From Peribolospora baueri (lineage: Eukaryota > Basidiomycota > Peribolosporomycetes > Peribolosporales > Peribolosporaceae): a stretch of 64,000 nt of DNA. Made by a program: the position numbers and the translations under genes. The notes below the pieces were generated by a model that saw only the letters and a list, made by a program, of their open reading frames with translations, was not told the DNA's origin and ran no database searches. Shown piece after piece: positions 1 to 10,648 of this stretch. Positions within the stretch are counted from its first letter, which is position 1. The number at the start of each line of letters is the position of its first letter. The DNA lies in assembly GCA_029717555.1 (NCBI GenBank), contig JAMDHS010000008.1, forward strand, positions 124,001-188,000. The letters are read 5' to 3'.

Positions 1-2908
1 GACCAGCACCTTGATTTAGATGCAGGCAAGGAAGCCGAAGCTGAAAAGAAGAAGAGGCCAGACGCAGGAGGAGGAGAAAGGGACCGGAAGCGGCTCCGTC
101 TGGACTCTGTCACCGTCGAGGACCCCGTGGCTCGCTCGTCCCACGGCGGTTGCGCATCCTCTCGTTCTGCTGTCGATGCCTTGCCCCTTCCCCCGTCCGG
201 CCGCCTTCCTGCGGCCGATTCTGCGACGGTAGCCAGGAGAGCCCTCGAATCCGCCCTCGTCCTCCGGAACGCCTCGCTGGAGCCGCGGAATGCTCGGTTC
301 CTTGCCTCGTCGTCAACGCGGGGCTTTCATAGCCTCGTCAAGGACGTGCTCAGCATCGTGGAGGTGGAACGAGGAGAGGCGATCCGGACCGGTGTGGGCG
401 CGGTGGGGAGGACGACGCCACAGGCGTTGAAGGAGAGGGTGTTTGGCCCTGACGAGGGACGCCGGCCAGGCCAAGGCGGTGCCTCGAGCGACACCGATCG
501 CGTTGAGGCGGCCTCGGTCGGGAAGAATCTGGACGAAGCTCTGTTGCGCGCCATACCGGAAATGAGACTCTACTTCCTTGAGATCCTCGAGGCGATCGGC
601 AGCAAGCTTAGCCTCGTCTCTCGCGCGCCCGCTTTGGCCCACCCTGCGCCAGTGCCTGCGCCGGCGCCTGCTCCTGCCACCGCCGTTCGGCAGGATAAAG
701 CTGCTTTGACGGACAAGGAAAAGGAAAAGGAGAAAGGATCGGCGGACCGAGGGGCTCTGGCGGGGGCGGCACCGACGACGACCGTCAAAGTGGCAGACCC
801 GCTGCTGGCACGCTTGATCGAGTACGCCACTAGCTCGGATAGGGCGGCGAGCTTGGCGGCTGTGAGGAGCTTAGCGGCGCTTGCGGCCAATGAGAGGAAC
901 GAGAGCGTGTTGATCGAAGCCGAGTCTGGCGCTGGCGGGGTCGTCGTCAGTGGGGCTGAGGAGGAGAAGCGTCTCGAGGGGGGGAGTCGTACGATTTCCG
1001 CTCTCCTTCGACACCTTCTTATCCTCCTGCCTCTCCTTCCCTACGATCAAGAGCTCCTCTTTGCCGGGTTGGAATTGCTGTACCAGCTCGTCTCCATCCC
1101 TGCCAACGCCCTCCGTCTCCTCTCTCACCCGGCCTTCCGCACGCTCGTGCGCCCGAGCGTGCGCATGTTAGTAAAAGCCCTCTGGCAGGAGGTCCAATCT
1201 CGCTCGTGGGAGCTCCCGTTTGCCGGCGGGCCCTCGTCGGTCGGACAAGGACGAGCGGGGGAGGGGCAGCACGGGCAGGCTGGCCAGCAGGAGCCAGAGG
1301 AGAAGAGGATACAGTTGACGGAAGAGGAGATGGCGAAGCTGGGCGAGATGCAGGAACCGGAGAGGGCTTTGGAGTGGTGAGTCGTCTGATCGGGAAGGGG
1401 GTTTCATCCTTGTGCGCCGAGTTGACGCTGGAACACGCAATTCACTTGGCACACCGTCTTTCTTTCTCTCCAGGATGCGGGCCGTCTTCGTCTCCTCTGC
1501 CGATGACGCCATCACGCAACTAACGTTTTGGAATGCCTACCGGACAACGTTTGCGCTCAACTCTGTCCGCGCTCCGCTGCTCGCCGCGGCGGACCTGATC
1601 AAGAACGTGACGCGCGTGTTCAGCGGGGCCATGGCCATGGTCGAGCAACAGCCGCCTCAGGCTGGCGCGCCGCCGGGTATGAAGCCGACGCAGCGGTTTG
1701 TGATCAAGGGGATCAAAGTCAGGGATCAGCGAGGTGAGCGGCGGTGGAATCGATTTCACGTGGCCGAGGGTTTGGAGTACATTCGGATGACTTAAAAGCG
1801 GTTCGGTGCTTCGTTCCGCGCAGATCCATATCGCACGTTCAAGTGTCGTTGGCGTGGCTCGTGCGCGTCACGGCAGAACACGTCGGTTGGGGCGTTGGCG
1901 AAGCACGTCCGGGAAGAGCACGTGTACGGGGATGGAGAGGAGGAGGTAGGACGGTGCGGATGGATGCACTGTCCGTACGTTGCGCCTGACGACAAGGACA
2001 AGGACAAGGACAAGGAGGGGAGCGAGGAAGAGCGGACGAAGCGGAGACGGCGTCTGTTGGACCGACATTTCCGGGTGCATCTTCCGCCGCTGGAATCGGA
2101 GAAGGAGGAGGCGGTGGACAAGCCTGCGAACGGCCACGGCGACGGTCGAGGGGCGTCTACGTCGTCGGCGTCGTCGTCATCGTCATCATCGGCTGCGGCG
2201 GCAGCGGCAGCGGAGCGCGATGGCAGACCGTCGAAAAGCGTCAGCGGGCGCGCCAAAGCCAATGGAGCATCTGCGCCGGCGTCGGCGTCTGCGGGGGCCA
2301 AGGACAGTTGCGGCGGAGGCGGAGGGGTCCCTGTCCCTCCGCGTTTCGTCCCTTACGTCCAACAATGGACGCCGATCGACGGTTCGGGCCTTCCAGTCGG
2401 CCCGGCTTTCGCCGCAGCGCTGATCCTTCGGAGTCTGGCGCGGACGCTGGCGGCGAACATTGACCGGGCGGTGCTGCTGGAGGAGCCGTCGTGGGAGGTC
2501 GGGGTTGAGCCGGCTGGAGCGGGCTTGACGAAGGGCAAGGCGGTTGAAGGGAAAGAGGAGGAAGATGGGTGGGAAAGGGAAGAGCGGTTCGGGCTGCCGG
2601 TGCCTCCTGGGTTGCTGGAGCCGTCTCCGGACGAGGGCGGTGGGGAAGGCCGGGGGAAAAGCGGGGTGTCGTCTCTGCCGGCGTCGGGTTCGAACTCGGG
2701 TTCGGGTTCGGGTTCGGATCCAGGAGTGCAAGAAGGTTTACGCGTCGCGCTGGACGCGTTCCGTACGCTCGAACCGGAGATGACAGAGGTGGCGCTGGAG
2801 AACGCGGTGCTGAGCGGGTACGTGCTGGAGGCGATGGGAGAGCTTGGTCTCGGTAGGGGGTTTTCGTCTGCGCTTGCGGTGGGGGGTCGGAAGAAGGGGG
2901 GGGTGTAG
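1..2908 (+). CDS. RSC9/ARID2-like chromatin-remodelling subunit, 5' partial
   Basis: The gene enters from the left edge already open in frame 1. Exons are 1-1376, 1474-1733 and 1824-2908 (stop TAG), giving about 906 visible residues. Both introns have GTGAG donors and CAG acceptors and keep frame. The first exon is alpha-helical and leucine-rich (roughly residues 180-400), like the armadillo-type body of RSC9/ARID2 proteins. After it come two C2H2-like fingers: Cys-Arg-Trp with a distal HVREEH, then CGWMHCP with HFRVH. The tail is long and of low complexity (Ser/Ala/Gly, acidic). RSC9/ARID2 proteins are subunits of RSC/PBAF SWI/SNF-type remodellers. The ARID domain expected at the N terminus would lie outside the window. 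Assignment rests on domain order and fold impression, not on a search, so another ARID/C2H2 chromatin protein is possible. Confidence 0.68.
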
Positions 2909-3163
2909 AGGTGTTGCTCTCTTTCTTTCTTCAACTGAAAGTGCGGACGGGCGTTGGCGTTGTAGATGGATTAGCGGGAGACGAGGGCGAGAAGGATTTG
3001 AGATGCAATGCAATCCATGTGGAGCGTCGGTTGCGCACGACCGACGACGACCGACGACCGACGCGAACGAACGAGCGTCTATGTGTTCCTTCCTTCCTTC
3101 CTTACTCGCCGCCGCCGTCGGTAGTCTTGGCGTAGCGCTGACGATCGATCCGTATCCGTCGCA

Positions 3164-3185
3164 TTTCTTTTCTTTTCTTTTCTTT

Positions 3186-3243
<58 letters not shown>
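3164..3243 (+). repeat. Pyrimidine microsatellite (TTTTC)n then (CTTT)n
   Basis: About four TTTTC units pass directly into some fourteen CTTT units, an 80-bp homopyrimidine tract. The neighbouring 40 bp is also T/C-rich. It lies about 250 bp downstream of the RSC9-like stop. Confidence 0.9.
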
Positions 3244-3244
<1 letters not shown>

Positions 3245-3630
3245 ATTCTTTTACTGTTATTTTCTTTTTTCTTTCTTTCTATCCACACCCCGTTTCGTTC
3301 GCGACCTCAATGCCATACCGCCCTGCCCTCGTTCTGGCCCCCTCCCTGCCTTGAGCGATGAGCCGGCTTGGCTCCGCTTCGCCTTGCCCTCCCTGCCCTC
3401 CTTGCCCGCTCGCTGCCCGGTCTGCTGAGAGAGGCTAGGCTGACTGGAGCGGTACATGTACGGTGTTCGTGGCTGTCGCCGCCGTCGCCGTCGTCGTCGT
3501 CGTCGTCGTCGTGGCCATCGATCCACTCCTCCTCCCCGCGAACTCGTCCCCCCGCCCCGCGTACCCAGTCTCCCCTCCCCCTCGCCTCGCCTCGCTTCGC
3601 TTAGCCGGGCCCAAGCGAGCGGGCGTTCCA

Positions 3631-3710
3631 GCGTATATACCTGTATACGCGTATACGCGCCCGCGTACTCGGCTACGCGAGTATACGGCGGGTGTATACG
3701 CGCGCGGCGA
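3631..3710. promoter_or_regulatory. GTATAC palindrome cluster
   Basis: Several GTATAC hexamers fall within about 80 bp, separated by CG-rich alternating purine/pyrimidine steps. The core GTATACGCGTATAC (3643-3656) is a perfect 14-bp palindrome. It lies upstream of the bZIP leader. The function is unknown; it could be a binding-site cluster or a Z-DNA/cruciform-prone element. Confidence 0.5.
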
Positions 3711-3825
3711 GGCGGACTAGGACACGGCTGTAATGCGTGGCGGGGCAGATTACAAGGCGGATTACAACGCGGCGGTAAGGGCTCCTTGCTGCGCCGCAGT
3801 CGCCCGCGTGTGTCTTCTGCGAGTG

Positions 3826-3831
3826 TGACTC
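3826..3831 (+). promoter_or_regulatory. TGACTC element, possible Gcn4 site
   Basis: TGACTC is the core recognised by Gcn4/CpcA-type bZIP factors, the family of the gene just downstream. Autoregulation is plausible, but a single 6-mer without the final A is weak evidence. Confidence 0.3.
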
Positions 3832-4115
3832 GAGGCGGAGGCAGAGGGGCGTGCCGCAGTCGGCGGGAGGGGCGGCGGACCGCCGATGTTGGCGGCCGCT
3901 GAAGACTCAAAACGGGCGGCCGCGGCGTTGTTCTCTTCCACGTCCTCCTCCTCCTCCTCATCACTACCACCACCACCACCGACACCGGCTTCTTCTACTT
4001 CTTCTTCAATACCTCTCAACAATACCGGCGCCGCCACCACTACAGCCTCCTCCACTTACACCCCACTCCGCCATATCTCATCGACTCGACAACCACTTCT
4101 ACACCAGCAGTCAGA

Positions 4116-4133
4116 ATGGCCCGCCTCGCTTAA
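4116..4133 (+). other. uORF1 in bZIP leader
   Basis: A complete five-codon reading frame (M-A-R-L-A-stop, ATG preceded by TCAGA) lies about 590 bp before the proposed bZIP start, in a T/C-rich stretch typical of a fungal 5' leader. GCN4-family mRNAs are classically controlled by short uORFs, and this has the right size and place. The transcript start is not known from sequence. Confidence 0.55.
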
Positions 4134-4347
4134 GCCGCCCACCCCACTCCGCGTCCCCTTACCAATCCGACCTCTACGACCACCTGCTAGGCCTCCTCTC
4201 CGAGCAGTCCTCCCAACAGCGTTCGTCAACCGTTACGGTTTCGAACACTGAGCAAAAGTCTTTTTCCCACGACCACCGCTCCGTGCCCTCTTATCTTACC
4301 CATACGCCCGCGTTGACGCACGTCAACCGACCTTTGCAGTCGCAATC

Positions 4348-4511
4348 ATGGGTGAGTGCCGTCCCTCCCCGCGGCGCCTCGCCTCCCCTCGCTCATTCAT
4401 CCATTCTTTCCTCGTCTCCCAGCTTCCCTCCAACCCCCACCCCGAATCGCCCGCGTGCAAGACCGACGTCAGCTCGCAACAGACCGCTTCTCTTCCTCCC
4501 AACCTTCTTAG
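4348..4511 (+). other. uORF2 in bZIP leader, created by splicing
   Basis: An ATG at 4348 is followed one base later by a consensus donor (GTGAGT, 4352) and a TCTCCCAG acceptor ending at 4422. Removal of this 71-nt intron gives a 30-codon uORF ending at TAG 4509-4511. If the intron is kept, the ATG is in frame with the bZIP protein and would add a 126-residue extension. Splicing would therefore decide whether this ATG is an inhibitory uORF or an alternative start. Confidence 0.5.
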
Positions 4512-4725
4512 TCTCTTGACCTCTCGAGGCGGCATCTTCCCCTCGCTACAGCATCATCACAACCCGGTTCATCGTCCATACACTCGGCAGACGCACCCCT
4601 CGTTCGTCTCGAACCCCTCCCCTTTTGTGTCCCCCTCGTCCCCTTTCCTCCGGCCTCCCACCACCCCCGTCTCGTTCTCCGTCCCTCCAATAGCCCCGTC
4701 GTACCAACAAGCCATACAAGCAAGG

Positions 4726-5829
4726 ATGACGAACGTCCTCATGGACGCCTCGAGGCGCGTCGTCGATGCCGGTAAGTCATCCCTCAACCGTTCCTTTGAC
4801 ACGGCCTTGGCTGCTCATCGCCCGCCCGCTCTCACCCCGTGCGCGACAGACCTGGCCGACTTCGAACCCACCTCGCCGCTCTTCGGAGCCGGGAGTGTCT
4901 TCGGCGACTCGACCACCACGTCGCCCCTTGACGCCTTTCTCTCGCCTGACTTTGCCGACCCCAGCCCCGCGCTCACCGACGCCTTCGACTTCGAGACGAT
5001 CTCCGACCCGAGTCCGCTCCTCGACACCCCGCTCGAGGACTTCAACTTTACCTTTGGCGCTCCCTCGTCCGGCTCGAGCGATGAGTACGCTCACATGCCC
5101 CTCTTCCCCCCGCCCTCGCCGGCCATCTTCACGCCCTCGTCGAGGTCGCCCCCGTCCACCGGCTTGCTGGGTTCCCACAGGGCCGCCGAGAAAGCCTTTT
5201 CCCCTCGACCTCCCGTCGACGGCGACGAGCTCCTTCGCCAGCTCAACGAGACGGCCGTTCGGCACGCTCGTACCTCCCAGTCTTGCTCGGCCAATGGCGA
5301 ACTCGTGGCCACCGCCAGCCCACTTCTGATCTCGAGCCCTCCGCAGGCCGTCGTTCCGTCGGCCGCCCCGTCGGCTCCGCCCCCTTGCGCTTCCGCCGTC
5401 CTCCCTCCTTTGCCCGCCTCGGCGTCTGCTCCTGGCTCCACCTCGCGTCGCGGCTTCAAGCGCCGACTCGAGCCTGATGACTTGCTCCCCATCGAGGCAC
5501 CTATCCAGAGGCGCAACTACCTCACCCCTTCGGCCACCTCTCGCAAGAACATCAAGGTGGACACCGCCGACGACGGCGATAAGGCCAAGGACGACGGCGC
5601 GGCCATGAACGCGCTCGAGGCCAAGCGTCTTCAGAACACGCTCGCCGCTCGTCGCAGCCGCAAGCGCAAGCTTGAGGAGCTCCGCACGCTCGAGAACGAG
5701 GTCAGCCGGCTCGGCAACGAGGTGGAGGGCTGGCGCACCGAGGCTGAAAGGCTTCGCGCCGTCGCTCAAATGTGGCGTGAGCGTGCCGAGTCGATGGGCT
5801 GGCAGGGCGGCGACGAGGACCCTCTTTAA
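4726..5829 (+). CDS. GCN4/CpcA-type bZIP transcription activator
   Basis: Exons are 4726-4771 and 4850-5829 (341 aa). The 78-nt intron has a GTAAGT donor and a GACAG acceptor and is a multiple of three, so retention would add 26 residues without a frame change. The C-terminal bZIP (about residues 270-330) has the basic region KRLQNTLAARRSRKRK, where the N-T-L-A-A-R-R-S-R pattern is diagnostic of the Gcn4 family, followed by heptad leucines. Upstream are acidic/hydrophobic blocks (for example LADFEPTSPLFG and LEDFNFTFG) that look like activation domains. The family activates amino-acid biosynthesis genes in the nucleus under starvation. I chose the ATG at 4726 because upstream ATGs look like uORFs; an extended form from 4348 is possible if the leader intron is retained. 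Confidence 0.85.
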   Translation: MTNVLMDASRRVVDAGKSSLNRSFDTALAAHRPPALTPCATDLADFEPTSPLFGAGSVFGDSTTTSPLDAFLSPDFADPSPALTDAFDFETISDPSPLLDTPLEDFNFTFGAPSSGSSDEYAHMPLFPPPSPAIFTPSSRSPPSTGLLGSHRAAEKAFSPRPPVDGDELLRQLNETAVRHARTSQSCSANGELVATASPLLISSPPQAVVPSAAPSAPPPCASAVLPPLPASASAPGSTSRRGFKRRLEPDDLLPIEAPIQRRNYLTPSATSRKNIKVDTADDGDKAKDDGAAMNALEAKRLQNTLAARRSRKRKLEELRTLENEVSRLGNEVEGWRTEAERLRAVAQMWRERAESMGWQGGDEDPL

Positions 5830-6444
5830 GCGGCCGTCTCGCTGTCCTCCAGCGCGCCTTCTGTCTTTTTTTTTACCAAAATGGGGCCCCTAGTGGGCAA
5901 TTTTCCCCGGAACCGCTCAGCGGACTTTTTTTTTCCCTTCTTTCTGCTTTACTTTCCCCTCTCGATTCCTTCTCACGGTTTCCCTCTCTCCATGTCCTCT
6001 GAACCCCGAATCATGAAGAAGCACACGTTGTCTGGAGATCATCATGCTCGTAGCCGTAATTGTCTTCTCTTTGCTCGTCTCCCGATTCTGTCGCGTGTTA
6101 TGGTACAGATGAAAATATACGCATTTCGCGACTACCGCTGCGCAGGTCCGTCGCCCCGATAGCCTGGAGCGTGACGGCGTTTGAGAGAGGGAGCAGTCTC
6201 TTCCTGGAAGTCTCAGGCGTTGAAGGGTCACGTGCTGCATACATGAGCTCGTCATTCGTCGGGTTGCCCGCATATCCATACTTGCTCGCGTACAGCATAG
6301 ACATTTTGTCGACGTCGCTGCCCGAACAGGTTCGACTGACCTCCCCCCTTGCCGGTCTTTTTTTTCTTCTTCTTCTTCTTCTCGCTTGCCTCGCACGACG
6401 GAGACGACAGAGGAGCCCAGCCGGCGGATCAGCCGATCAGATCG
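5830..6444. other. Intergenic region, bZIP to MFS transporter
   Basis: No gene is seen. It includes poly-T tracts near 5868 and 6358, a TCACGTG core at 6228-6234 and CTT repeats just before the transporter start. Confidence 0.6.
6228..6234. promoter_or_regulatory. TCACGTG (E-box type) core
   Basis: A CACGTG core with a 5' T lies 211 bp upstream of the MFS transporter ATG. bHLH factors such as Cbf1 bind this core. It is one of several in this window's promoters. Confidence 0.35.
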
Positions 6445-6703
6445 ATGGACTCGATGGACAGTGCGTCGACGTCCGCGCGGGCGCCGGCGACGGCCACTGC
6501 CACGGCTAAAGGCAAAGTTGGCGAGGGCGACGGCAAGGGAAAAGTCAAGATCAACGGCAAGGCCAAGGGCAAGGAGAAGGGAAAGGAGACGGCCATCCGT
6601 GTCCGCACGTCCAGCGACGTCGAGCTCTCTGACAGCCCTCTAAGCCCGCGCCGGACGCGGTGGGATTTGGATCCCAATCGCCCGAAGGAGACGGCCGGCG
6701 CCG

Positions 6704-6734
<31 letters not shown>

Positions 6735-9700
6735 TTCGCTTTTGTCTTGGAAGGGACGGGAACGGGTGCGAGGCGCGCGGCTCCACGACGGCGACGGCGA
6801 CGACGGCGGCGACGGGTGGAAGGAAGAAGAAGAGGAGCAGAGCTGGAGGGATATGGAAGACGATGTGTGGGATGGACATGGACGGGGCGGGGAGGGGACG
6901 CCGTTGGATCAGAGTGAGTTGCATCGCTTCGCTGGTCGCCAGCGCGCTCGGCTTGTTTGGTTGCGGTCTGGCTTGGTTCGAGACGAGATCAGGCGAGATG
7001 AGATGAGAGGCTGAAGGCAGCCCACCCCGCCCACCTCGCCCACCTCCTCGTCGACGGCCGACGGCGGCAGCGATCGACAAGATTGGCATGGGACAATACC
7101 AATGGAGCCTTCTCGTCCTGTCCGGCTTGGGCTGGGCTGCGGATAATGTGAGTGATCTGTCGGTGTGCTCGTGATGCGATCCGTCACCGCCGCCGTCTCG
7201 TTCACCTGTCCCCCCCTCCCTCTCTCTCCCAGATGTGGCTCCAAGGCGTCGCCATCGTGCTCCCCCGCGCCCAGCGTGCGTCCACCGATTCCCCCCTGCG
7301 CCCGTCCGACCGAGTGGACAGATCGATTGGATTGACTCTGCCCTCTCCATCCCCCCTTCCCCTCCCCTCCCGTCGTCGCAGAGCACTTCTCCGTCAGCGA
7401 TCAATACGTCGGCCTCATCTCGTCTTCTACCTTTGCTGGCATGATGATCGGCGCCGTCTTTTGGGGCTCTTGTGAGTGCTCCTGCGCGTCCAAGCCGGGC
7501 GTGGACGGACGAACGGCGTGCTCATCCCCGCCCTCTCAAAGACTCGGACTCGTTCGGTCGCAAGGACGCCTTCAACGGCACGCTCCTCGTCACCACCGTC
7601 TTCGGCTGCCTCGCCGCCTTTGCCAACTCGTTCCCCCTCCTCTGCATCTTGCTCTTTTTCCTCGGCACCGGCGTCGGGGTGCGTCACACGTCGCGCCCGC
7701 TTCTTCCGTCCGTTTCCTCTCCCAATCTCCGACCTGACCTTTTTTTTCGCCTTTTCCACAACCTCGCCTCGCGTTCCCCCCGCAGGGGTCCATGCCCACG
7801 GACGGTACGTGTTCGGACCTCCGTTTCTACCGCAACCACGCGCTCATTTTTCTTCCTCCTCTTCCTCCCCAGGCACGCTATTTCTGGAAAGCTTGCCGAA
7901 ACGGAAACAATACCTCCTCACCGCGCTCTCCTTCTTCTTTTCCATCGGAGCCGTCTTGGCAAGCATCGTCGGCCTCATCCTCATCCCTCGCTACAGCTGT
8001 CCCGAGCTACCTGCCGGTGGAGACTCCCCGCCGCCGCCGAGCTGCGACGTGGAGAAGGAGAACGGCGGGTGGAGGTACACTCTCGGAGCGTTGGGCCTCC
8101 TCGTGCGTCGTTCCTCCCGCTTCCCCTCGTCTCGTCTCGACTCGAATGCCCGTGGGGCTTGCGTGGGCGCGCACCAGCACACTCATCCTCTCAACCTCTT
8201 TTCCCCGCGCTTGTCGCCTCGCCGCTCCCCCACAGACGTTCGTCTTCTTGATCGGACGAGTGCTGTTCTTTCGCCTGCACGAGTCGCCGAAATACCTCGT
8301 GTCCAGGTTAGTGTGGCTGCCCGTTTTCTTTTATTTTTTTCGACCGTTCCTCACCCGTGCCCTTTCGTTTCCTACTCCCTCCACCGGGCACACAGCGGCC
8401 GACCGGCAGAAGCGCGGGACGTTCTCCGCAAGATCGCCGCGTTCAACGGGCAGCCGCTGGCGGTGTCTTTGCAGGACGTGCGAGATGAGCGCGAGGAGGA
8501 AGATGGGCACGACGGCGAAGACGATGCGGGCCAGGATCGCTCTTCCCCTTCGGCCCCGCCAGCGTTGGGGCTCGAACCTGCGCGGCTCAACTCTACGTCT
8601 CGCTTGGCGGGGCAATTCGCCAGCAAGGCCTATCGCTCCGTTCCGACCGAGGACGAGGACGAGTCAGGCCCTCCTGCCGTCCAGAACGTGCAAAACTCGG
8701 ACGAAGGGGAGAGCGACCACTCGACCTTTCCACCTCGCGCCCATCGCCATGCGGAGATCAAGACCCGCTCCGACAACTCGCTCTTTGCCCGATGGCTGGA
8801 GACCCTCCCGGAGCGGTGGCGCTCGCCGGCGGAGGACATTCTGGATCGGTACAGGATCCTGTTCACTCCCGAGTGGTACCGGACCACCGTGCTGGTGTGG
8901 ACCATTTGGACGTTCGTCTCGCTCGGTGAGTGCCGGCAGCCCGTTCGTCGTGTCGTATTCCCACCGCATCTCATCTCATCCCACTAATCTTTCGTTTCCC
9001 CATCCATCGACTTGCATCGATTGTGACCAGCGTACACAATGTTCAACGTCTTCCTCCCCAAATTTCTTGAGGACAGGCTCGGCATGACGGGCGGTGGAAG
9101 GACCGAGGCGCTGCAGGACGTGGCGCTGTACGCCGTTGCCGGCCTCCCTGGCAGCATTGTGGGTTTGCAACGGTTCCTCGTTTTGTCGTCGCCCTCACAC
9201 TTTCCATCTTGTCTTTCCTCCTTGCCGCGTCTCCGTCGCCATCGTCTCTCGCTCGCAGCAGCACTGACGTGCGAACACTTCCTTCCCTTCCCTTCCCTTC
9301 CCTTCCCTTCCCTTCCCTTCCCTGGCCGGGTGACCCGCGCAGTTGGGCGCGTACATCGTCGAGACCCCTCTCGGCCGCACGAAGAGCATGTCCCTCGCCA
9401 CCGCCGTGACGGGCGCGGGCATCCTCCTCTTCAGCACGGTTCAACGGCGAGAGGCCATCGTCGTGGCCAGCATGGGCGTGTCGCTGTCTGCGACGGTCAT
9501 GGTGAGCGAGCGGCGGCCGCTTGCGACGGACGCTCCGTCTCTGTCTCCGCTCACACTCCTCGCCTCCCACCTCTCTGAATTCGCCTCCCCATCCAGTACT
9601 CGGTCATCTACTCCTACGCGCCAGAGGTCTTCGCGACCCACGTCCGCGGCACCGCCTGCGGTACCGCTTCGGCCTTGAGTCGACTGTGAGTGGCAGCGGA

Positions 9701-10039
9701 GCGGCCAATCGTGTCGTGTCGTTTCGTCCAGTCGCTGTAACGACCAATTCTCGGCCCGCGTATCCTGGACCCTATCGTTTATTCCCTCCCTTCCCTTCCC
9801 CTCCCCGCCTACCGACGCTCAGAGCCGGAATCCTAGCCCCGCTGCTAACCGGCCTCCTATTCTCCCTCTCCCCCTCCCTCCCACTATGGCTGAGCGCATG
9901 CACGTTCGCAGCGTCCGCCGCCTGCGCCTGGCTCTTGCCCATCGAGACGAGGGGGGGGACAGTCGGCCGCGGAGCCGGGGGGGTGGGCGACGATGGCAAT
10001 GGCACCGGAACCGGACGGTCGGCCGGGTTCGCTCATTGA
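6445..10039 (+). CDS. MFS transporter, SV2/SVOP-like
   Basis: There are thirteen exons: 6445-6913, 7071-7147, 7233-7275, 7382-7471, 7542-7678, 7786-7804 (19 nt), 7873-8102, 8236-8306, 8396-8925, 9031-9158, 9343-9501, 9597-9685 and 9823-10039, encoding 752 aa. After a charged Lys/Gly-rich and Asp-rich N-terminal tail, the first membrane block begins IDKIGMGQYQW, typical of SV2/SVOP-like and related carriers. The second loop carries YSDSFGRKDAF, the MFS D-x-x-G-R-K/R signature. A long hydrophilic loop (about residues 385-500) separates the two six-helix halves, and the C half has PEVFATHVRGTACG, the sixth-loop consensus. It should sit in a membrane; the substrate cannot be told from sequence. 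The ATG at 6445 is the first start after the poly-T tract; an in-frame upstream start would give a phenylalanine run. Confidence 0.88.
9281..9321 (+). repeat. (CCCTT)n pentanucleotide repeat in an MFS intron
   Basis: Seven or so CCCTT units lie in the intron between the 9158 donor and the 9343 acceptor of the transporter gene. They may serve as a pyrimidine tract. Confidence 0.8.
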
Positions 10040-10648
10040 GCGCGCCGCGCACCATTTCGACATTTTCTTTCTTTTCTTTCTCTCTCCGCCTCCGCCTCCG
10101 CCTCTCCTCGCATCGTCCGCGGCGCTGCTTTCTCCGGGGACGAGATGAGACGGGAACGAGCGTCGATGGCCGTCCCATCCCCTCCCGATCAGATAGAAGC
10201 CATGCCATGCCATCTCAACGCTCGCTCGCTCGCTCGCTCCCGTCCTGTCCTCCGCTCCGTCCTCCTCACTCCCCTCGCCGAACCTCTCCCATCCCAAAAC
10301 CGTCCAGCCGTCTTCTCCAACCCCGACCCGGTCTCGTCGTCCGATTATCTACGTAGGCCGTCTATATCGCTCATCGGATTCACTTCTGGGAAGGTATGGT
10401 ACGTTAGAACGGCAATGGCAACCAGAACCAGAACCAGCAAAACTAGAAGTAGAGGGGGAGAGGAAGGGGGACGAAAATAGAACGAGATGAGATGGGCTGG
10501 CTCGGTTGTCGCGCATAAGCACGGGCACGGGTATGAGCACGTACACGAGCACGGGCGCGTCGATGATACCGGCATGGCCATCACGTCGGGAAGGACGAGG
10601 AGGATGAGATGAGGAGAGAAAGAAAGACGGCGGCGACCTGCGGGCCGA
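10040..10648. other. Intergenic region between convergent MFS and MPDU1-like genes
   Basis: About 600 bp lies between two converging stop codons. I see no gene, only CGCT-type and GGGCAC-type low-complexity runs. It probably holds the 3' untranslated ends of both genes. Confidence 0.6.

Larger units (their letters stand above)
2909..3885. other. Intergenic region, RSC9-like 3' flank to bZIP promoter
   Basis: No credible gene is seen. The stretch holds a pyrimidine microsatellite, CG-rich low-complexity sequence, a cluster of GTATAC palindromes and a TGACTC element, each listed separately. It probably contains the terminator of the upstream gene and the promoter of the bZIP gene. Confidence 0.6.

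Noticed and set aside
3886-4251. 121-codon frame with poly-Ser/Pro upstream of the bZIP gene
   Set aside because: Low complexity, overlaps the mini-uORF, and lies in a likely 5' leader. More likely untranslated or upstream of the transcript start.
4777-5769. 330-codon open frame on - opposite the bZIP gene
   Set aside because: Low-complexity Arg/Gly mirror of the bZIP coding sequence, not a protein family.
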